The notes beneath the pieces are model-generated. The model was not told the DNA's origin. It did no database searches and saw only the letters and a list, made by a program, of their open reading frames with translations. The translations under genes were made by a program, and so were the position numbers. 64,000 bases of DNA from an uncultured Rhodanobacteraceae bacterium (lineage in GTDB: Bacteria; Pseudomonadota; Gammaproteobacteria; Xanthomonadales; SZUA-5), in contig CALEZI010000058.1 in the NCBI GenBank assembly GCA_937928755.1, forward strand, positions 59,068 through 123,067. The letters run 5' to 3'. Below are positions 55,431 to 64,000 of this stretch, one piece after another (position 1 is the stretch's first letter; the number at the start of each line of letters is the position of its first letter).

Positions 55431-56795
55431 ATGACCGCCCTCACCGCCCTCTCGCCGCTCGACGGCCGATATCAACGCCAGGTCGAACCGCTGCGACCGA
55501 TCTTCAGTGAGTTCGGCTTGATCCGCCGCCGTGTGCTGGTGGAGTTGCGCTGGCTCGAGGCGCTGGCCGCGGAGCCGGGCATTGGCGAAGTGCCGCAGTT
55601 GTCTGCCGACGCCATCGCAAGGCTGCGTGGCATCAGCGAACATTTCGATGAAGCGGCGGCCGCCGAAGTCAAGGCAATCGAGGCCAGCACCAACCACGAT
55701 GTCAAGGCGGTCGAATACTGGATCAAGCGTCAACTCGCCGACCACCCCGAACTGCAGCGGATCAGCGAATTCGTGCATTTCGCCTGCACCAGCGAGGACA
55801 TCAACAATCTGGCGTATGCGCTGATGTTGAAGGACGCCCGCGAATCGGTGATGGTCGCGGCGCTGACGCGGGTGATCGGCGCGCTGAAGCAACTCGCGCA
55901 CGATGGCGCCGACCTCGCGATGCTGTCGCGCACCCACGGACAGACGGCGTCGCCGACGACGTTGGGCAAGGAATTGCGCAATGTGATCGCGCGCATCCAG
56001 CGCCAGTTCCGGCAAATGGAAACGCAGCCGCTGCTGGGCAAGATGAATGGCGCCGTCGGCAACTACAACGCCCATGTAGTGGCCTATCCAGAGGTCGACT
56101 GGCCGGCGCTGGCGCGCGCCTTCGTGGAATCTCTGGGCCTGAGCTGGAACGAGCACACGACGCAGATCGAGCCGCACGATTTTGTCGCCGAACTGAGCGA
56201 CATCTGCCGGCGCCTGGGCATCATCCTGATCGATCTGTGTCGCGACATCTGGGGCTATGTGTCGCTGGGTTACTTTCGCCAGTCGCGCATCGACGGCGAG
56301 GTGGGTTCATCGACCATGCCGCACAAGATCAATCCGATCGACTTCGAGAACGCCGAGGGCAATTTCGGCCTGGCCAATGCGCTGTTCGGCCACTTTTCCG
56401 AGAAGTTGCCGATCAGCCGCTTCCAGCGCGACCTCACCGACTCGACCGTGTTGCGCAGCTTGGGCAGCGCCTTCGGTTATCTGCTGGTGGGACTGCGCTC
56501 GCTCGAACGCGGCCTGACCAAACTGCGCAGCGACCCGGTGCGTATCGGCGAGGACCTGGATCAGGCCTGGGAAGTGCTCGCCGAGGCGGTGCAGACAGTG
56601 ATGCGTCGCTACGGATTGCCTGAACCCTACGAACGGCTGAAGGCGTTGACGCGCGGCGCGCGCATCGACGCCGACGCCATGCGGTCGTTCATCGAAGGCC
56701 TGAGCGAACTCCCCGAAGACGCGCGTCAGCGCCTGCTGCAACTGACGCCCGCCGCCTACATCGGCCTCGCCGGCCCGTTGGCGCGGTCGCCATGA
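55431..56795 (+). CDS. purB: Adenylosuccinate lyase
   Basis: 454 residues from ATG 55431 (MTALTALSPLDGRYQRQVEP). Fumarase/aspartase superfamily: STNHDVKAVEYWIK, TSEDINNLAYALM, SRTHGQTASPTTLGKE, and the signature GEVGSSTMPHKINPIDFE with the flexible catalytic Ser loop. It acts twice in purine synthesis. The next gene overlaps by 4 bp. Confidence 0.96.
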   Translation: MTALTALSPLDGRYQRQVEPLRPIFSEFGLIRRRVLVELRWLEALAAEPGIGEVPQLSADAIARLRGISEHFDEAAAAEVKAIEASTNHDVKAVEYWIKRQLADHPELQRISEFVHFACTSEDINNLAYALMLKDARESVMVAALTRVIGALKQLAHDGADLAMLSRTHGQTASPTTLGKELRNVIARIQRQFRQMETQPLLGKMNGAVGNYNAHVVAYPEVDWPALARAFVESLGLSWNEHTTQIEPHDFVAELSDICRRLGIILIDLCRDIWGYVSLGYFRQSRIDGEVGSSTMPHKINPIDFENAEGNFGLANALFGHFSEKLPISRFQRDLTDSTVLRSLGSAFGYLLVGLRSLERGLTKLRSDPVRIGEDLDQAWEVLAEAVQTVMRRYGLPEPYERLKALTRGARIDADAMRSFIEGLSELPEDARQRLLQLTPAAYIGLAGPLARSP

Positions 56796-57970
56796 CGCGC
56801 CTGCAGGAACGACCGATCGAAGTGCGCGGCAGCCCCGCGCGACCGCTGGGCATGACGCCCGAAAAGTTCTTGCGCGACTACTGGCAAAAGCGGCCACTGC
56901 TGATCCGCGGCGCGCTGGCCGACTTCCCGTGCCCGCTGACGCCCGACGATCTCGCCGGTTTGTCCTGCATGGAGGGCACGCTCGGGCGCCTGGTGCGCTT
57001 CGATCGCCGCCGCGATCGCTGGCATCTGGAAACCGGCCCGTTCGCGGAGGCGCGTTTTGCGTCGTTGCCGAAACGCGACTGGACGCTGCTGGTGCAGGAT
57101 GTCGACCGCTGGGATCCTGGCGTGCGGCGCCTGCTCGAGTGGGTCGGCTTCCTGCCGCGCTGGCGCATCGACGACGTGATGGTCAGCTACGCCGTGCCCG
57201 GCGGATCGGTCGGCGCGCATGTCGACCAGTACGACGTATTCCTGCTGCAAGGCCTGGGGTCGCGCCGCTGGCAGATCGACGCCCGTCCCGATCCGCCGCT
57301 GGACTTCCGCGACGATGCGCCGATCCGCCTGTTGCGACATTTCGACGCCACGCACGACTGGGTGCTCGAGCCTGGCGACATGCTCTACCTGCCCCCCGGC
57401 GTGCCCCATTTCGGCGTCGCGCGAGACGCCTGTCTGACGCTTTCGATCGGCATGCGGGCGCCGAGCGCCGGTGAGTTGCTGGCGGCCTTTGCCGCCGACA
57501 ACGCGCTCGAGATCGACGAGGCGCTACGCTACGCCGATCCCGACCTGCAAGTGGCCATGGCACCCGGCGAGATCGATGCAGCGGCCTTGCGGCGCGTGCG
57601 TGCGACCCTGACCGAAGCGCTGGCGCTCGACGATGTCGCGATGGCCGACTGGTTCGGCCGCTTCCTGTCGCTGTATCGGGCCGCCGAGCGTCCCCGGCCC
57701 AAACGCGCCAGCGCGGCGCAGATCGGGCAGCGACTCGCCCGTGGCGAGTCCCTGGTCGCCACACCAAGCGTGCGCCTCAACTACAGCCGCGACGGCGATG
57801 CAGCCCTGCTGCATGGCGACGGCGAGACCGTGCGCACGAGTTTGATGCTGGCGCAGGCGTGCACGGCGCTGAACATGGCCCTCGATGGCACGCAATGGTC
57901 CGCTTCGGCCGAGTCCGAGCGCGCCACGCTGGTCGATCTGGTGCGCCGCGGGTGGCTCGGCTTCATGTAG
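56792..57970 (+). CDS. roxA: Ribosomal oxygenase RoxA (L16 arginine hydroxylase)
   Basis: 392 residues, ATGA overlap with purB. JmjC-type cupin with the iron triad His143, Asp145 (GAHVDQYDVFLLQG) and His206 (PPGVPHFGVA); EPGDMLYLPPG and SIGMRAPSAGELL match E. coli YcfD/RoxA. That enzyme hydroxylates an arginine of ribosomal protein L16 using 2-oxoglutarate and oxygen. A C-terminal winged-helix part follows the cupin. Confidence 0.93.
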   Translation: MTRLQERPIEVRGSPARPLGMTPEKFLRDYWQKRPLLIRGALADFPCPLTPDDLAGLSCMEGTLGRLVRFDRRRDRWHLETGPFAEARFASLPKRDWTLLVQDVDRWDPGVRRLLEWVGFLPRWRIDDVMVSYAVPGGSVGAHVDQYDVFLLQGLGSRRWQIDARPDPPLDFRDDAPIRLLRHFDATHDWVLEPGDMLYLPPGVPHFGVARDACLTLSIGMRAPSAGELLAAFAADNALEIDEALRYADPDLQVAMAPGEIDAAALRRVRATLTEALALDDVAMADWFGRFLSLYRAAERPRPKRASAAQIGQRLARGESLVATPSVRLNYSRDGDAALLHGDGETVRTSLMLAQACTALNMALDGTQWSASAESERATLVDLVRRGWLGFM

Positions 57971-58015
57971 GAGTTCTGGCCGCCCGTCGCGGTGCGCTTG
58001 TTCGCGCATCGAACC

Positions 58016-58070
58016 TGTGGGAGCGGGTTTATCCCGCGAAAGCTCTCGCGGAGTAAATCCGCTCCCACAT
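58016..58070. repeat. GTGGGAGCGGGTTTATCCCGC inverted repeat
   Basis: TGTGGGAGCGGGTTTATCCC (58016-58035) pairs with the complement ending GAGTAAATCCGCTCCCACAT (58050-58070). The same family is at 62465-62536. It lies shortly after the roxA stop, where it may end transcription. Confidence 0.8.
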
Positions 58071-58209
58071 GAAAATCAAAGCCTGACGGCATGTTTGGTG
58101 ATAGCTGCGTGTACGTCACGTCCAGTGACGCGCCGCGAACCCGGGGTATGTCGGTCGCGACGTACAGGGCGCTCGTGCAATGCATTCTTCGCTGAACAGG
58201 ATCAGCAGC

Positions 58210-58227
58210 GTCCAGACACGTCTGGAC
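58210..58227. repeat. Single GTCCAGAC palindrome before the acyl-CoA dehydrogenase gene
   Basis: GTCCAGAC-AC-GTCTGGAC followed by CCACAAGAGCC. It lies in the 380-bp gap 57971-58350; apart from this and the repeat at 58016, nothing else is recognised there. Confidence 0.85.
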
Positions 58228-58350
58228 CCACAAGAGCCAGGGGCATTGGCTGAGCAATTGCTCTCCCGACCATGACCACAGAGGCTTGCTCGCTCGTCCT
58301 TTCCGGTTGACACTCGACGCATCCACAGCGGCTTGAGAGGGAGCCCTGCC

Positions 58351-60123
58351 ATGAGCGAGACCAGCGAGCGTGTGACGCCCGTCGAAGCCACCCTGCGCAC
58401 CGACCAAAGCGCCGCCAAGAACCTGTTTTTCGGCGAAATTCTGGAAGAGAACCTGTTCCCCTACCCGACCATGTGCGAGCGTGATCGGGAACTGCTGGGG
58501 ATGATGACCGACTCCATCGACGACTTCCTGGCGCCGCAGCACGCGGATCTGAAGAAGTGGGACAAGGAAGCGCACCAGCCGGCCGAATTCATCCAGTCGC
58601 TGCGCGACATGGGTCTGTTCGGGCTGATCATTCCCGAGGAGCATGGTGGGCTGGGCCTCTCCAACGCCGGTTATGCGCGCGTGCTGTCGCAGACCAGCCG
58701 CCACGACAGCTCGGTATCGCTGACCATCGGCGCACATTCGTCGATCGGCATGAAGGGCATCCTGCTCAGCGGCAACGATGAACAAAAGGCGCGTTATCTG
58801 CCGCAACTGGCGTCCGGCGAGATGATCGCCGCCTTCTGCCTGACCGAGTCCGGCGCCGGCTCCGACGCCGCCGCAATTCGCACCACGGCGAAGAAAAACG
58901 CCGACGGCAGTTGGACACTCAACGGCGAGAAGATCTGGATCACCAACGGCGGCATCGCCCAGTTGTACACGGTGTTCGCCCGCACCGATTCGCCGGAAGG
59001 CAAGATGACCGCGTTCATCGTCGAAGCGGCGTGGCCAGGCGTCAGTCATGGCCCGCACGAGGACAAGATGGGCATTCGCGCCTCGTCGACCACGACAGTC
59101 GCCTTCCAGGACGTCATCGTGCCCGCGGAAAACGTGCTCGGCGGCGAAGGCAAGGGCTTCAAGGTGGCGATGGGCATCCTGAACAACGGTCGCACCGGCC
59201 TCGGCGGCGGCGCCGTCGGCGGCATGAAGACCCTGATCCAGTTGGCCACCGCGCAGGCCAAGGATCGCAAGCAGTTCGGCAAACCGATCGCCGACTTCGG
59301 TCTGGTGCGCGAAAAAATCGCACAGATGGCGATCGACTGCTTCGCCTCGGAGAGCGCGGTGTGGATGGTCGCGCACTACATCGACTCCGGCTGCGACGAC
59401 TATTCGGTCGAAGCGGCGATCAGCAAGGTGTTCGCCAGCGAGGCGATCCAGCGCTGTGCCTACGAAGCGCTGCAGATTGCCGCCGGCAACGGTTTCATGA
59501 AGGAATTTCCCTACGAGCAGGTGACCCGCGATAGCCGCATCCTGTCGATCTTCGAGGGCACCAACGAAATCTTGCGGCTGTATGTCGCGCTGTCCGGCCT
59601 GAAGGACGTCGGTTCGTCCCTGGGCGAACTCAAGAGTGCGGTCGGCGACATCTTCAACAACCCGATCAAGGGCTTCGGCGTGCTTTCCGGCTATGCCAGC
59701 AAGCGCCTGCGCCAGAGCACCGGCTTCGGCAACGACAAGATCCTGTCCAAGCTCGATCCGCGCCTGCGCAAGGCGGCGGAAATCTACGAGAAATACGTCG
59801 TCGAGCTGTCCAAGGCTGGCGATGCCCTGCTGCGACTGCATGGCAAGAAGATCGCCGACGAGCAGTATCAGCTCAAGCGCGTGGCCGGCATCGCCATCGA
59901 CTTGTTCGTCGGCCTGTGCACCCTGGCGCGCGCCGACGCCTTGAGCAAATCGGATGCGAAAAACGGTCAACAGGCGGTCACCATTGCCGCGATGTTCGCC
60001 CAGCAGGCCAAGCGCCGCATGGCGCGCACGGTGCGTTCGATGGCGCGCAACGAAGACGCCGAGCGCGACGCGCTGGCGGGCTTCATGCTGGAAACCGGTG
60101 CCTATCCATGGGATGTCATCTGA
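58351..60123 (+). CDS. Acyl-CoA dehydrogenase (long-chain/VLCAD type)
   Basis: 590 residues from ATG 58351, GGGAG upstream. FAD-dependent core: LTESGAGSDAAAIRTTAKK, KIWITNGG, EDKMGIRASSTTTVAFQDVI, RKQFGKPIADFG, and catalytic Glu in SIFEGTNEILRL. The extra C-terminal 150-180 residues are typical of VLCAD/ACAD9-like bacterial enzymes. It catalyses the first step of beta-oxidation, passing electrons to ETF. Neighbouring wax ester synthase fits lipid turnover. Confidence 0.92.
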   Translation: MSETSERVTPVEATLRTDQSAAKNLFFGEILEENLFPYPTMCERDRELLGMMTDSIDDFLAPQHADLKKWDKEAHQPAEFIQSLRDMGLFGLIIPEEHGGLGLSNAGYARVLSQTSRHDSSVSLTIGAHSSIGMKGILLSGNDEQKARYLPQLASGEMIAAFCLTESGAGSDAAAIRTTAKKNADGSWTLNGEKIWITNGGIAQLYTVFARTDSPEGKMTAFIVEAAWPGVSHGPHEDKMGIRASSTTTVAFQDVIVPAENVLGGEGKGFKVAMGILNNGRTGLGGGAVGGMKTLIQLATAQAKDRKQFGKPIADFGLVREKIAQMAIDCFASESAVWMVAHYIDSGCDDYSVEAAISKVFASEAIQRCAYEALQIAAGNGFMKEFPYEQVTRDSRILSIFEGTNEILRLYVALSGLKDVGSSLGELKSAVGDIFNNPIKGFGVLSGYASKRLRQSTGFGNDKILSKLDPRLRKAAEIYEKYVVELSKAGDALLRLHGKKIADEQYQLKRVAGIAIDLFVGLCTLARADALSKSDAKNGQQAVTIAAMFAQQAKRRMARTVRSMARNEDAERDALAGFMLETGAYPWDVI

Positions 60124-60261
60124 CGCTCGGCGGGTTGCAGGCGGGCATGCTTGGGTGGGTGCGCCTGGAAAGTCCCTTTGGCGGATCCGCCGTGGTGGAA
60201 CTGGCGCTGGACTCTGTTGATCCGCTGCCGGATGCTTGGAGGCCAATTGTGGAGTATCGCC

Positions 60262-60891
60262 ATGCGCCTGCTTGCACTCGCGTTTACCGTGCTGACGTCG
60301 ACCTCGATGTTTGCTGCGGACCTTTCCGGGAAATACAGCGTCAAGGGCAGCAATCCGGGTGGTAGCGCATACACCGGCAGCCTGACTCTGGTCAGGAACG
60401 GCGAAAGCTACGCCCTGACCTGGGACTCGGGCGGCATTTCAACCGGCATAGGCATTGCGGTGGGTGATGCCCTGGCTGTCGCGGTTGGCGACGGCTGTGC
60501 GGTGGCCGGCTACCAGGTCAACGCCGAAGGCGGACTGGACGGCAAGTGGATCGGCCCGCAGGGCGGCGTTGTGGCCAGCGAACAGGCCGTGCCTGGTGTG
60601 GGCACGACGCAGGGGCTGGCTGGCGATTACGTGGTCAAGGGCACCAATCCGGACGGCAAGCCGTACAAGGGCGGATTGGGCATCGTCGTGAACGAGGGTG
60701 TGTTGCGGTTTTCCTGGCGCACCGGCAGCAATTTCGAAGGTTACGGTATCCAGCAGGAAGGCCGCATCGCCGCGGTCTGGGGCAACGCCGGCTGCGGCGT
60801 CGTGCTTTATCGCGTCACCGCCGACGGCGTGCTCAGCGGCATCTGGAAGTACCCGGACAGCACGATCGGCAACGAGACCGCAACTCGCTGA
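60262..60891 (+). CDS. Hypothetical exported protein with two similar domains
   Basis: 209 residues from ATG 60262, GGAG upstream. Signal peptide MRLLALAFTVLTSTSMFA. Two repeats of about 80 residues: (1) LSGKYSVKGSNPGGSAYTGS ... LDGKWIGP, (2) LAGDYVVKGTNPDGKPYKGG ... LSGIWKYP, each with a single Cys (GDGCAVAGYQV; GNAGCGVVLYRV). Probably beta-rich and periplasmic. No family recognised. It is 33 bp before the wax ester synthase gene and likely co-transcribed. Confidence 0.7.
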   Translation: MRLLALAFTVLTSTSMFAADLSGKYSVKGSNPGGSAYTGSLTLVRNGESYALTWDSGGISTGIGIAVGDALAVAVGDGCAVAGYQVNAEGGLDGKWIGPQGGVVASEQAVPGVGTTQGLAGDYVVKGTNPDGKPYKGGLGIVVNEGVLRFSWRTGSNFEGYGIQQEGRIAAVWGNAGCGVVLYRVTADGVLSGIWKYPDSTIGNETATR

Positions 60892-60924
60892 TGCGCAAGC
60901 GACGCCCTGATTCTGGAAATCGCC

Positions 60925-62442
60925 ATGACCAAGACCTTGAATCCGCTCGATGCGTCCTGGCTGATGGTCGAATCGCGCGATACGCCAATGCATGTTGGCG
61001 GACTGCTGCGCTTTTCGCTGCCCGCTGACGCGCCCGCCGATTTCCTGCGCAAGCTGATGATCGAATTCCGCCACGCGCGCAAGTTTTCGCCGCCGTGGAA
61101 TCAGCGCCTGCGGGCGCCGAGCCTGAAAGGCCTGATGCCGGTATGGGAAAACGAGACCGACATCGACCTCGAGCACCACGTGCGTCATTCCGCCCTGCCC
61201 AAACCCGGCGGCGAGCGCGAACTCGGTCAGTTGATCGCACGTTTGCACAGCCAGCCATTGGACCTGACCCGACCGCCCTGGGAATGCGCGCTGATCGAGG
61301 GCCTCGCCGACAACCAGTTTGCGCTGTACGTGAAGATGCACCACTCGCTGATCGACGGCATCGGCGGCATCAAGCTGTTGGAAAAGGCGATGAGTGCGGA
61401 CGAAAAAGCCAGTCGCAAACTGCTGCCGTTCTGGGCCGCGGGAACCGCCGGCGGCAAGCCCAAGCGCTCGCGCAAGCCCGCGCCGACGACTGCCGAAGTC
61501 ATCGGCAGCGTGGTCGAGATGGTCAAGGGTCAGGTCGGCTCGCTGCCGGACATCGCACGTGCCTTCGGCTCGATGATCGGCGCGTTGCGCAACAAGGAAG
61601 AGACCCTGCAGGTTCCGTTCGACACGCCGATTTCGATCATCAACGGGCGCATCCATGGTCAGCGCCGCTTTGCCACCCAGCGCTACGAACTCGGGCGCCT
61701 GAAAGCCGTCGCCGAGGCCGCCGGTGCAACTCTCAACGATGTGGTGCTGGCGCTTTGCGGCGGCGCGCTGCGGCGCTTCCTGGTGGAGATCGGCGAGCTA
61801 CCCGAACAAACACTGACCGCCGGCATACCGGTGTCGGTGCGTCCGAAGGACGATGAGGGGACCGGCAATGCGATCACCTTCATCATCTCCACGCTCGGCA
61901 CCGACATCGACGATCCACGCGAACGCCTCGAAGCCATCACCGCTTCGACCCGGCGCGCCAAGGCGCACGTGCAGAGCCTGCCGCGACGCGCGATGACGCA
62001 GTACACGATGCTGCTGATGGCGCCCTACATGCTGTCGTTGGTGAGCGGCGTCGGCGGACGCACGCGACCGATGTTCAACATCACCATCTCCAACGTGCCC
62101 GGCCCAGACAAACCGCTGTACTACCGCGGCGCGCGCCTCGAGGCGGCCTATCCGGTGTCACTGGTGACCCACGGCCAGGCGCTCAACATCACCTGCCAGA
62201 GCTACAACGGCCACCTCGCCTTCGGCTTCACCGGCTGTCGCGACACGCTGCCGCACATGCAGCGCATCGCCACCTACACCGGCAAGGCGCTGGAAGAGCT
62301 GGAAGTATTGCTGCTCGGCGAGTCGAAGAAGCCGGCGCCGGTGCGCAAGCCGCGGGCACGCAAGGCGCCCGCGCCGCTTTCAGTTGCAGCCAAGTCAGCG
62401 GCCAAGGCGCCTGCCCGGAAACGCAGCAAATCGGTTTCTTAA
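60925..62442 (+). CDS. Wax ester synthase/diacylglycerol acyltransferase (WS/DGAT)
   Basis: 505 residues. Active-site HHxxxDG at 139-145 (HHSLIDG), the LNxPLDASWL start, NDVVLALCGGALRRFL and the NVPGPDKPLYYRGARLE motif define the family. It makes wax esters or triacylglycerol from fatty alcohol or diacylglycerol and acyl-CoA, i.e. storage lipid. The last 50 residues form an unusual Lys/Ala/Pro-rich tail (KKPAPVRKPRARKAPAPL). Only some gammaproteobacteria carry it. Confidence 0.93.
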   Translation: MTKTLNPLDASWLMVESRDTPMHVGGLLRFSLPADAPADFLRKLMIEFRHARKFSPPWNQRLRAPSLKGLMPVWENETDIDLEHHVRHSALPKPGGERELGQLIARLHSQPLDLTRPPWECALIEGLADNQFALYVKMHHSLIDGIGGIKLLEKAMSADEKASRKLLPFWAAGTAGGKPKRSRKPAPTTAEVIGSVVEMVKGQVGSLPDIARAFGSMIGALRNKEETLQVPFDTPISIINGRIHGQRRFATQRYELGRLKAVAEAAGATLNDVVLALCGGALRRFLVEIGELPEQTLTAGIPVSVRPKDDEGTGNAITFIISTLGTDIDDPRERLEAITASTRRAKAHVQSLPRRAMTQYTMLLMAPYMLSLVSGVGGRTRPMFNITISNVPGPDKPLYYRGARLEAAYPVSLVTHGQALNITCQSYNGHLAFGFTGCRDTLPHMQRIATYTGKALEELEVLLLGESKKPAPVRKPRARKAPAPLSVAAKSAAKAPARKRSKSVS

Positions 62443-62464
62443 ACGCGAGATGCAACCGCCTTTT

Positions 62465-62536
62465 GTGGAGCGGGTTCACCCCGCGATCTTTTGGCATCGA
62501 CCACCGAAAAGATCGCGGGATAAACCCGCTCCCACA
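62465..62536. repeat. Inverted repeat between convergent WS/DGAT and gyrA genes
   Basis: GTGGAGCGGGTTCACCCCGC on the left pairs with GCGGGATAAACCCGCTCCCAC on the right; inner GATCTTTT/AAAAGATC pairs extend the stem. Same family as 58016-58070. It may serve as a bidirectional terminator. Confidence 0.75.
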
Positions 62537-62544
62537 CAAGCAGA

Positions 62545-64000
62545 TCAGACGCTCGGTCCGACCACCGGGGGCTCGCCCTCTGCCCGTTCACCCTCGTCCT
62601 CGGGCAACGCATCCAGCCGCTCAAGCCCAACCAGTCGTTCATCGTCCGGCAAGCGGATCAGGGTCACACCCTGTGTATTTCGACCGACCTGCGAGATTTC
62701 TCCCGCCCGTGTGCGCACCAGGGTGCCCTGGTTGGAGATCAGCATGACGTCATGGGCGTCGGTGAGCTGGATCGCGCCGACCAGTTCGCCGTTGCGTTCG
62801 CTGGTCTGGATCGCGATCACGCCCTGGGTGCCGCGGCCCTTTTGCGGGAACTCGGACACGGCGGTGCGTTTGCCGAAGCCACGCGCGGTGGCAGTCAGGA
62901 TGTCGCCCTCGCCATCGACCATCAGCATCGCCACCACGCGCACGTCATCGCCGGCATCATCGCCGAAGCGCATGCCGCGCACACCGCGCGCGGTGCGACC
63001 CATCGGCCGCACTTCGTCTTCGGAGAAACGCACTGCCTTGCCGTGGCTGCCGAACAGCATGATGTTGCGGCTGCCATCGGTCAGCGCGACGTTGACCAGG
63101 CCATCGCCGTCGTCGAGTTCGACGGCGCGGATGCCGTTGGTGCGCACATTCACGAAATCGCTGAGCGGGGTCTTCTTGACCACGCCCTGGCGCGTCGCGA
63201 AAAACACGTAGCGGTCGTCGACGAAGGCCGCCACCGGCAGCACCGCCTGGATCTTTTCGCCGCCTTCCAGCGGCAGCATGTTGACGATCGGCCGGCCGCG
63301 CGAGCCGGCGCTGGCCTCGGGCACCTGGTACACCGGCAGCTTGAACACGCGGCCATGGCCGGTGAAGGCCAGCAGCATGTCGTGGGTGTTGGCGATCCAC
63401 AGACGCTCGATGAAATCCTCGTCCTTCAACGCGGTCGCCGACTTGCCACGGCCGCCGCGACGCTGCGAACGGTAGACGGTCAGCGGCTGGCGCTTGATGT
63501 AGCCGGCGTGCGACAGCGTCACCACCACGTCTTCCGGCGGAATCAGGTCGAGGATGTCGAGATCGGACTGCGAATGTTCGATGCGCGTGCGGCGCGCGTC
63601 GCCATACTCGTCGCGGATCGCGACCAGTTCGCCCTGGATCACTTCCATCAGCCGGCCCGGCTCTTCGAGAATGCGGAACAGTTCGGCGATCGCCTGCAGG
63701 ATGGTGCGGTACTCGTCGGTCAGCTTCTCCTGCTCCAAACCGGTCAGGCGCTGCAGGCGCATTTCCAGGATTTCCTTCGCCTGGATCTCGCTGAGCTGAT
63801 ATCCGTCGTCGAACAAACCTTCTTCCGGTGACAGATCCTCCGGACGCGAGCGATCAGCGCCCGCCGAGGCCAGCAGCGCGCGCACCAGGCCTGGATCCCA
63901 GCGCTTGGTGAGCATGCGCTCCTTGGCTTCGTGGGCGTCCTTGCTGGTCTTGATCAGCTCGATCATCTCGTCGATGTTGGCCAGCGCGACGGTCAGGCCT
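62545..64000 (-). CDS. gyrA: DNA gyrase subunit A, C-terminal part (runs off right edge)
   Basis: 485 residues of the 3' part; the frame continues to base 64000 as TVALANIDEMIELIK. It covers the coiled-coil arm and the C-terminal beta-pinwheel. The GyrA box is QRRGGRGK, which distinguishes gyrase from topoisomerase IV ParC. Repeats such as RVFKLPVYQVPEASAGSRGR and ARGFGKRTAVSEFPQKGRGT are blades. The N-terminal active-site Tyr is outside the window. An acidic tail (EDEGERAEGEPP) regulates supercoiling in other GyrA proteins. Confidence 0.96.
   Translation of the reverse strand, partial: GLTVALANIDEMIELIKTSKDAHEAKERMLTKRWDPGLVRALLASAGADRSRPEDLSPEEGLFDDGYQLSEIQAKEILEMRLQRLTGLEQEKLTDEYRTILQAIAELFRILEEPGRLMEVIQGELVAIRDEYGDARRTRIEHSQSDLDILDLIPPEDVVVTLSHAGYIKRQPLTVYRSQRRGGRGKSATALKDEDFIERLWIANTHDMLLAFTGHGRVFKLPVYQVPEASAGSRGRPIVNMLPLEGGEKIQAVLPVAAFVDDRYVFFATRQGVVKKTPLSDFVNVRTNGIRAVELDDGDGLVNVALTDGSRNIMLFGSHGKAVRFSEDEVRPMGRTARGVRGMRFGDDAGDDVRVVAMLMVDGEGDILTATARGFGKRTAVSEFPQKGRGTQGVIAIQTSERNGELVGAIQLTDAHDVMLISNQGTLVRTRAGEISQVGRNTQGVTLIRLPDDERLVGLERLDALPEDEGERAEGEPPVVGPSV

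Noticed and set aside
57781..60246. Open frame of 821 codons on the minus strand
   Set aside because: Antisense to the acyl-CoA dehydrogenase gene and no recognisable domain.

Overview
The window is high-GC DNA from a gammaproteobacterium, most likely of the Lysobacterales (Xanthomonadales) or a close relative. The main support is gene order. One minus-strand run (about 38.2 to 15.6 kb) carries yceD-rpmF-fabH-fabD-fabG-acpP-fabF-pabB-pabC-mltG-holB-pilZ and then rpoE-rseA-rseB-lepA-lepB-DUF4845-rnc-era-recO. The lipase/foldase pair, the CSLREA beta-helix protein and the many short palindromic repeats are compatible with that placement. I saw no rRNA, tRNA, CRISPR array, transposase, integrase or prophage gene. 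The sequence is chromosome with heavy repeat decoration.

Layout. 1-2.8 kb: 5' part of a secreted CSLREA/beta-helix protein running off the left edge. 3.2-13 kb: tricorn-like protease, HemW-like radical SAM protein, PPP-type phosphatase, methyltransferase, fused transporter/spermidine-synthase protein. 13.0-15.7 kb: a small unknown gene and a TPR O-GlcNAc-transferase-like gene, bracketed by direct copies of the recO 3' end. 15.6-24.4 kb: recO to rpoE (envelope stress, translation GTPases, signal peptidase, RNase III). 24.6-32.5 kb: c-di-GMP enzyme, PilZ, DNA polymerase delta prime, MltG and p-aminobenzoate genes. 32.8-38.2 kb: the fatty-acid cluster with L32 and YceD. 38.7-44.9 kb, plus strand: YceF pyrophosphatase, a MoxR/DUF58/TgpA operon, Slp and a glycine-zipper protein. 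44.9-49.4 kb: GspE/PilB ATPase, NfuA, PhhB and a CPBP-like membrane protein. 49.5-51.5 kb: lipase and its foldase. 51.8-54.8 kb: mtnA with a divergent GntR regulator, then a divergent pair of small exported proteins, one made almost entirely of an 11-residue repeat. 55.4-62.4 kb: purB, the ribosomal oxygenase RoxA, acyl-CoA dehydrogenase, a duplicated-domain exported protein and a wax ester synthase. 62.5-64 kb: 3' part of gyrA.

The most unusual content is structural. At least eight families of short inverted or tandem repeats are interspersed. Two of them share an architecture of 8-bp arms around a 2-bp centre, and both have entered coding sequence in frame (tricorn linker; five 33-bp units in the pabB linker). 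Two genes (recO, lepA) have partial copies of their 3' ends nearby; the recO copy lies at the far side of the glycosyltransferase module, as would be seen after insertion at a gene 3' end. Genes often found in these operons elsewhere (tmk, mucD, plsX, pdxJ) are absent from their usual places, and the tmk position holds a repeat element.
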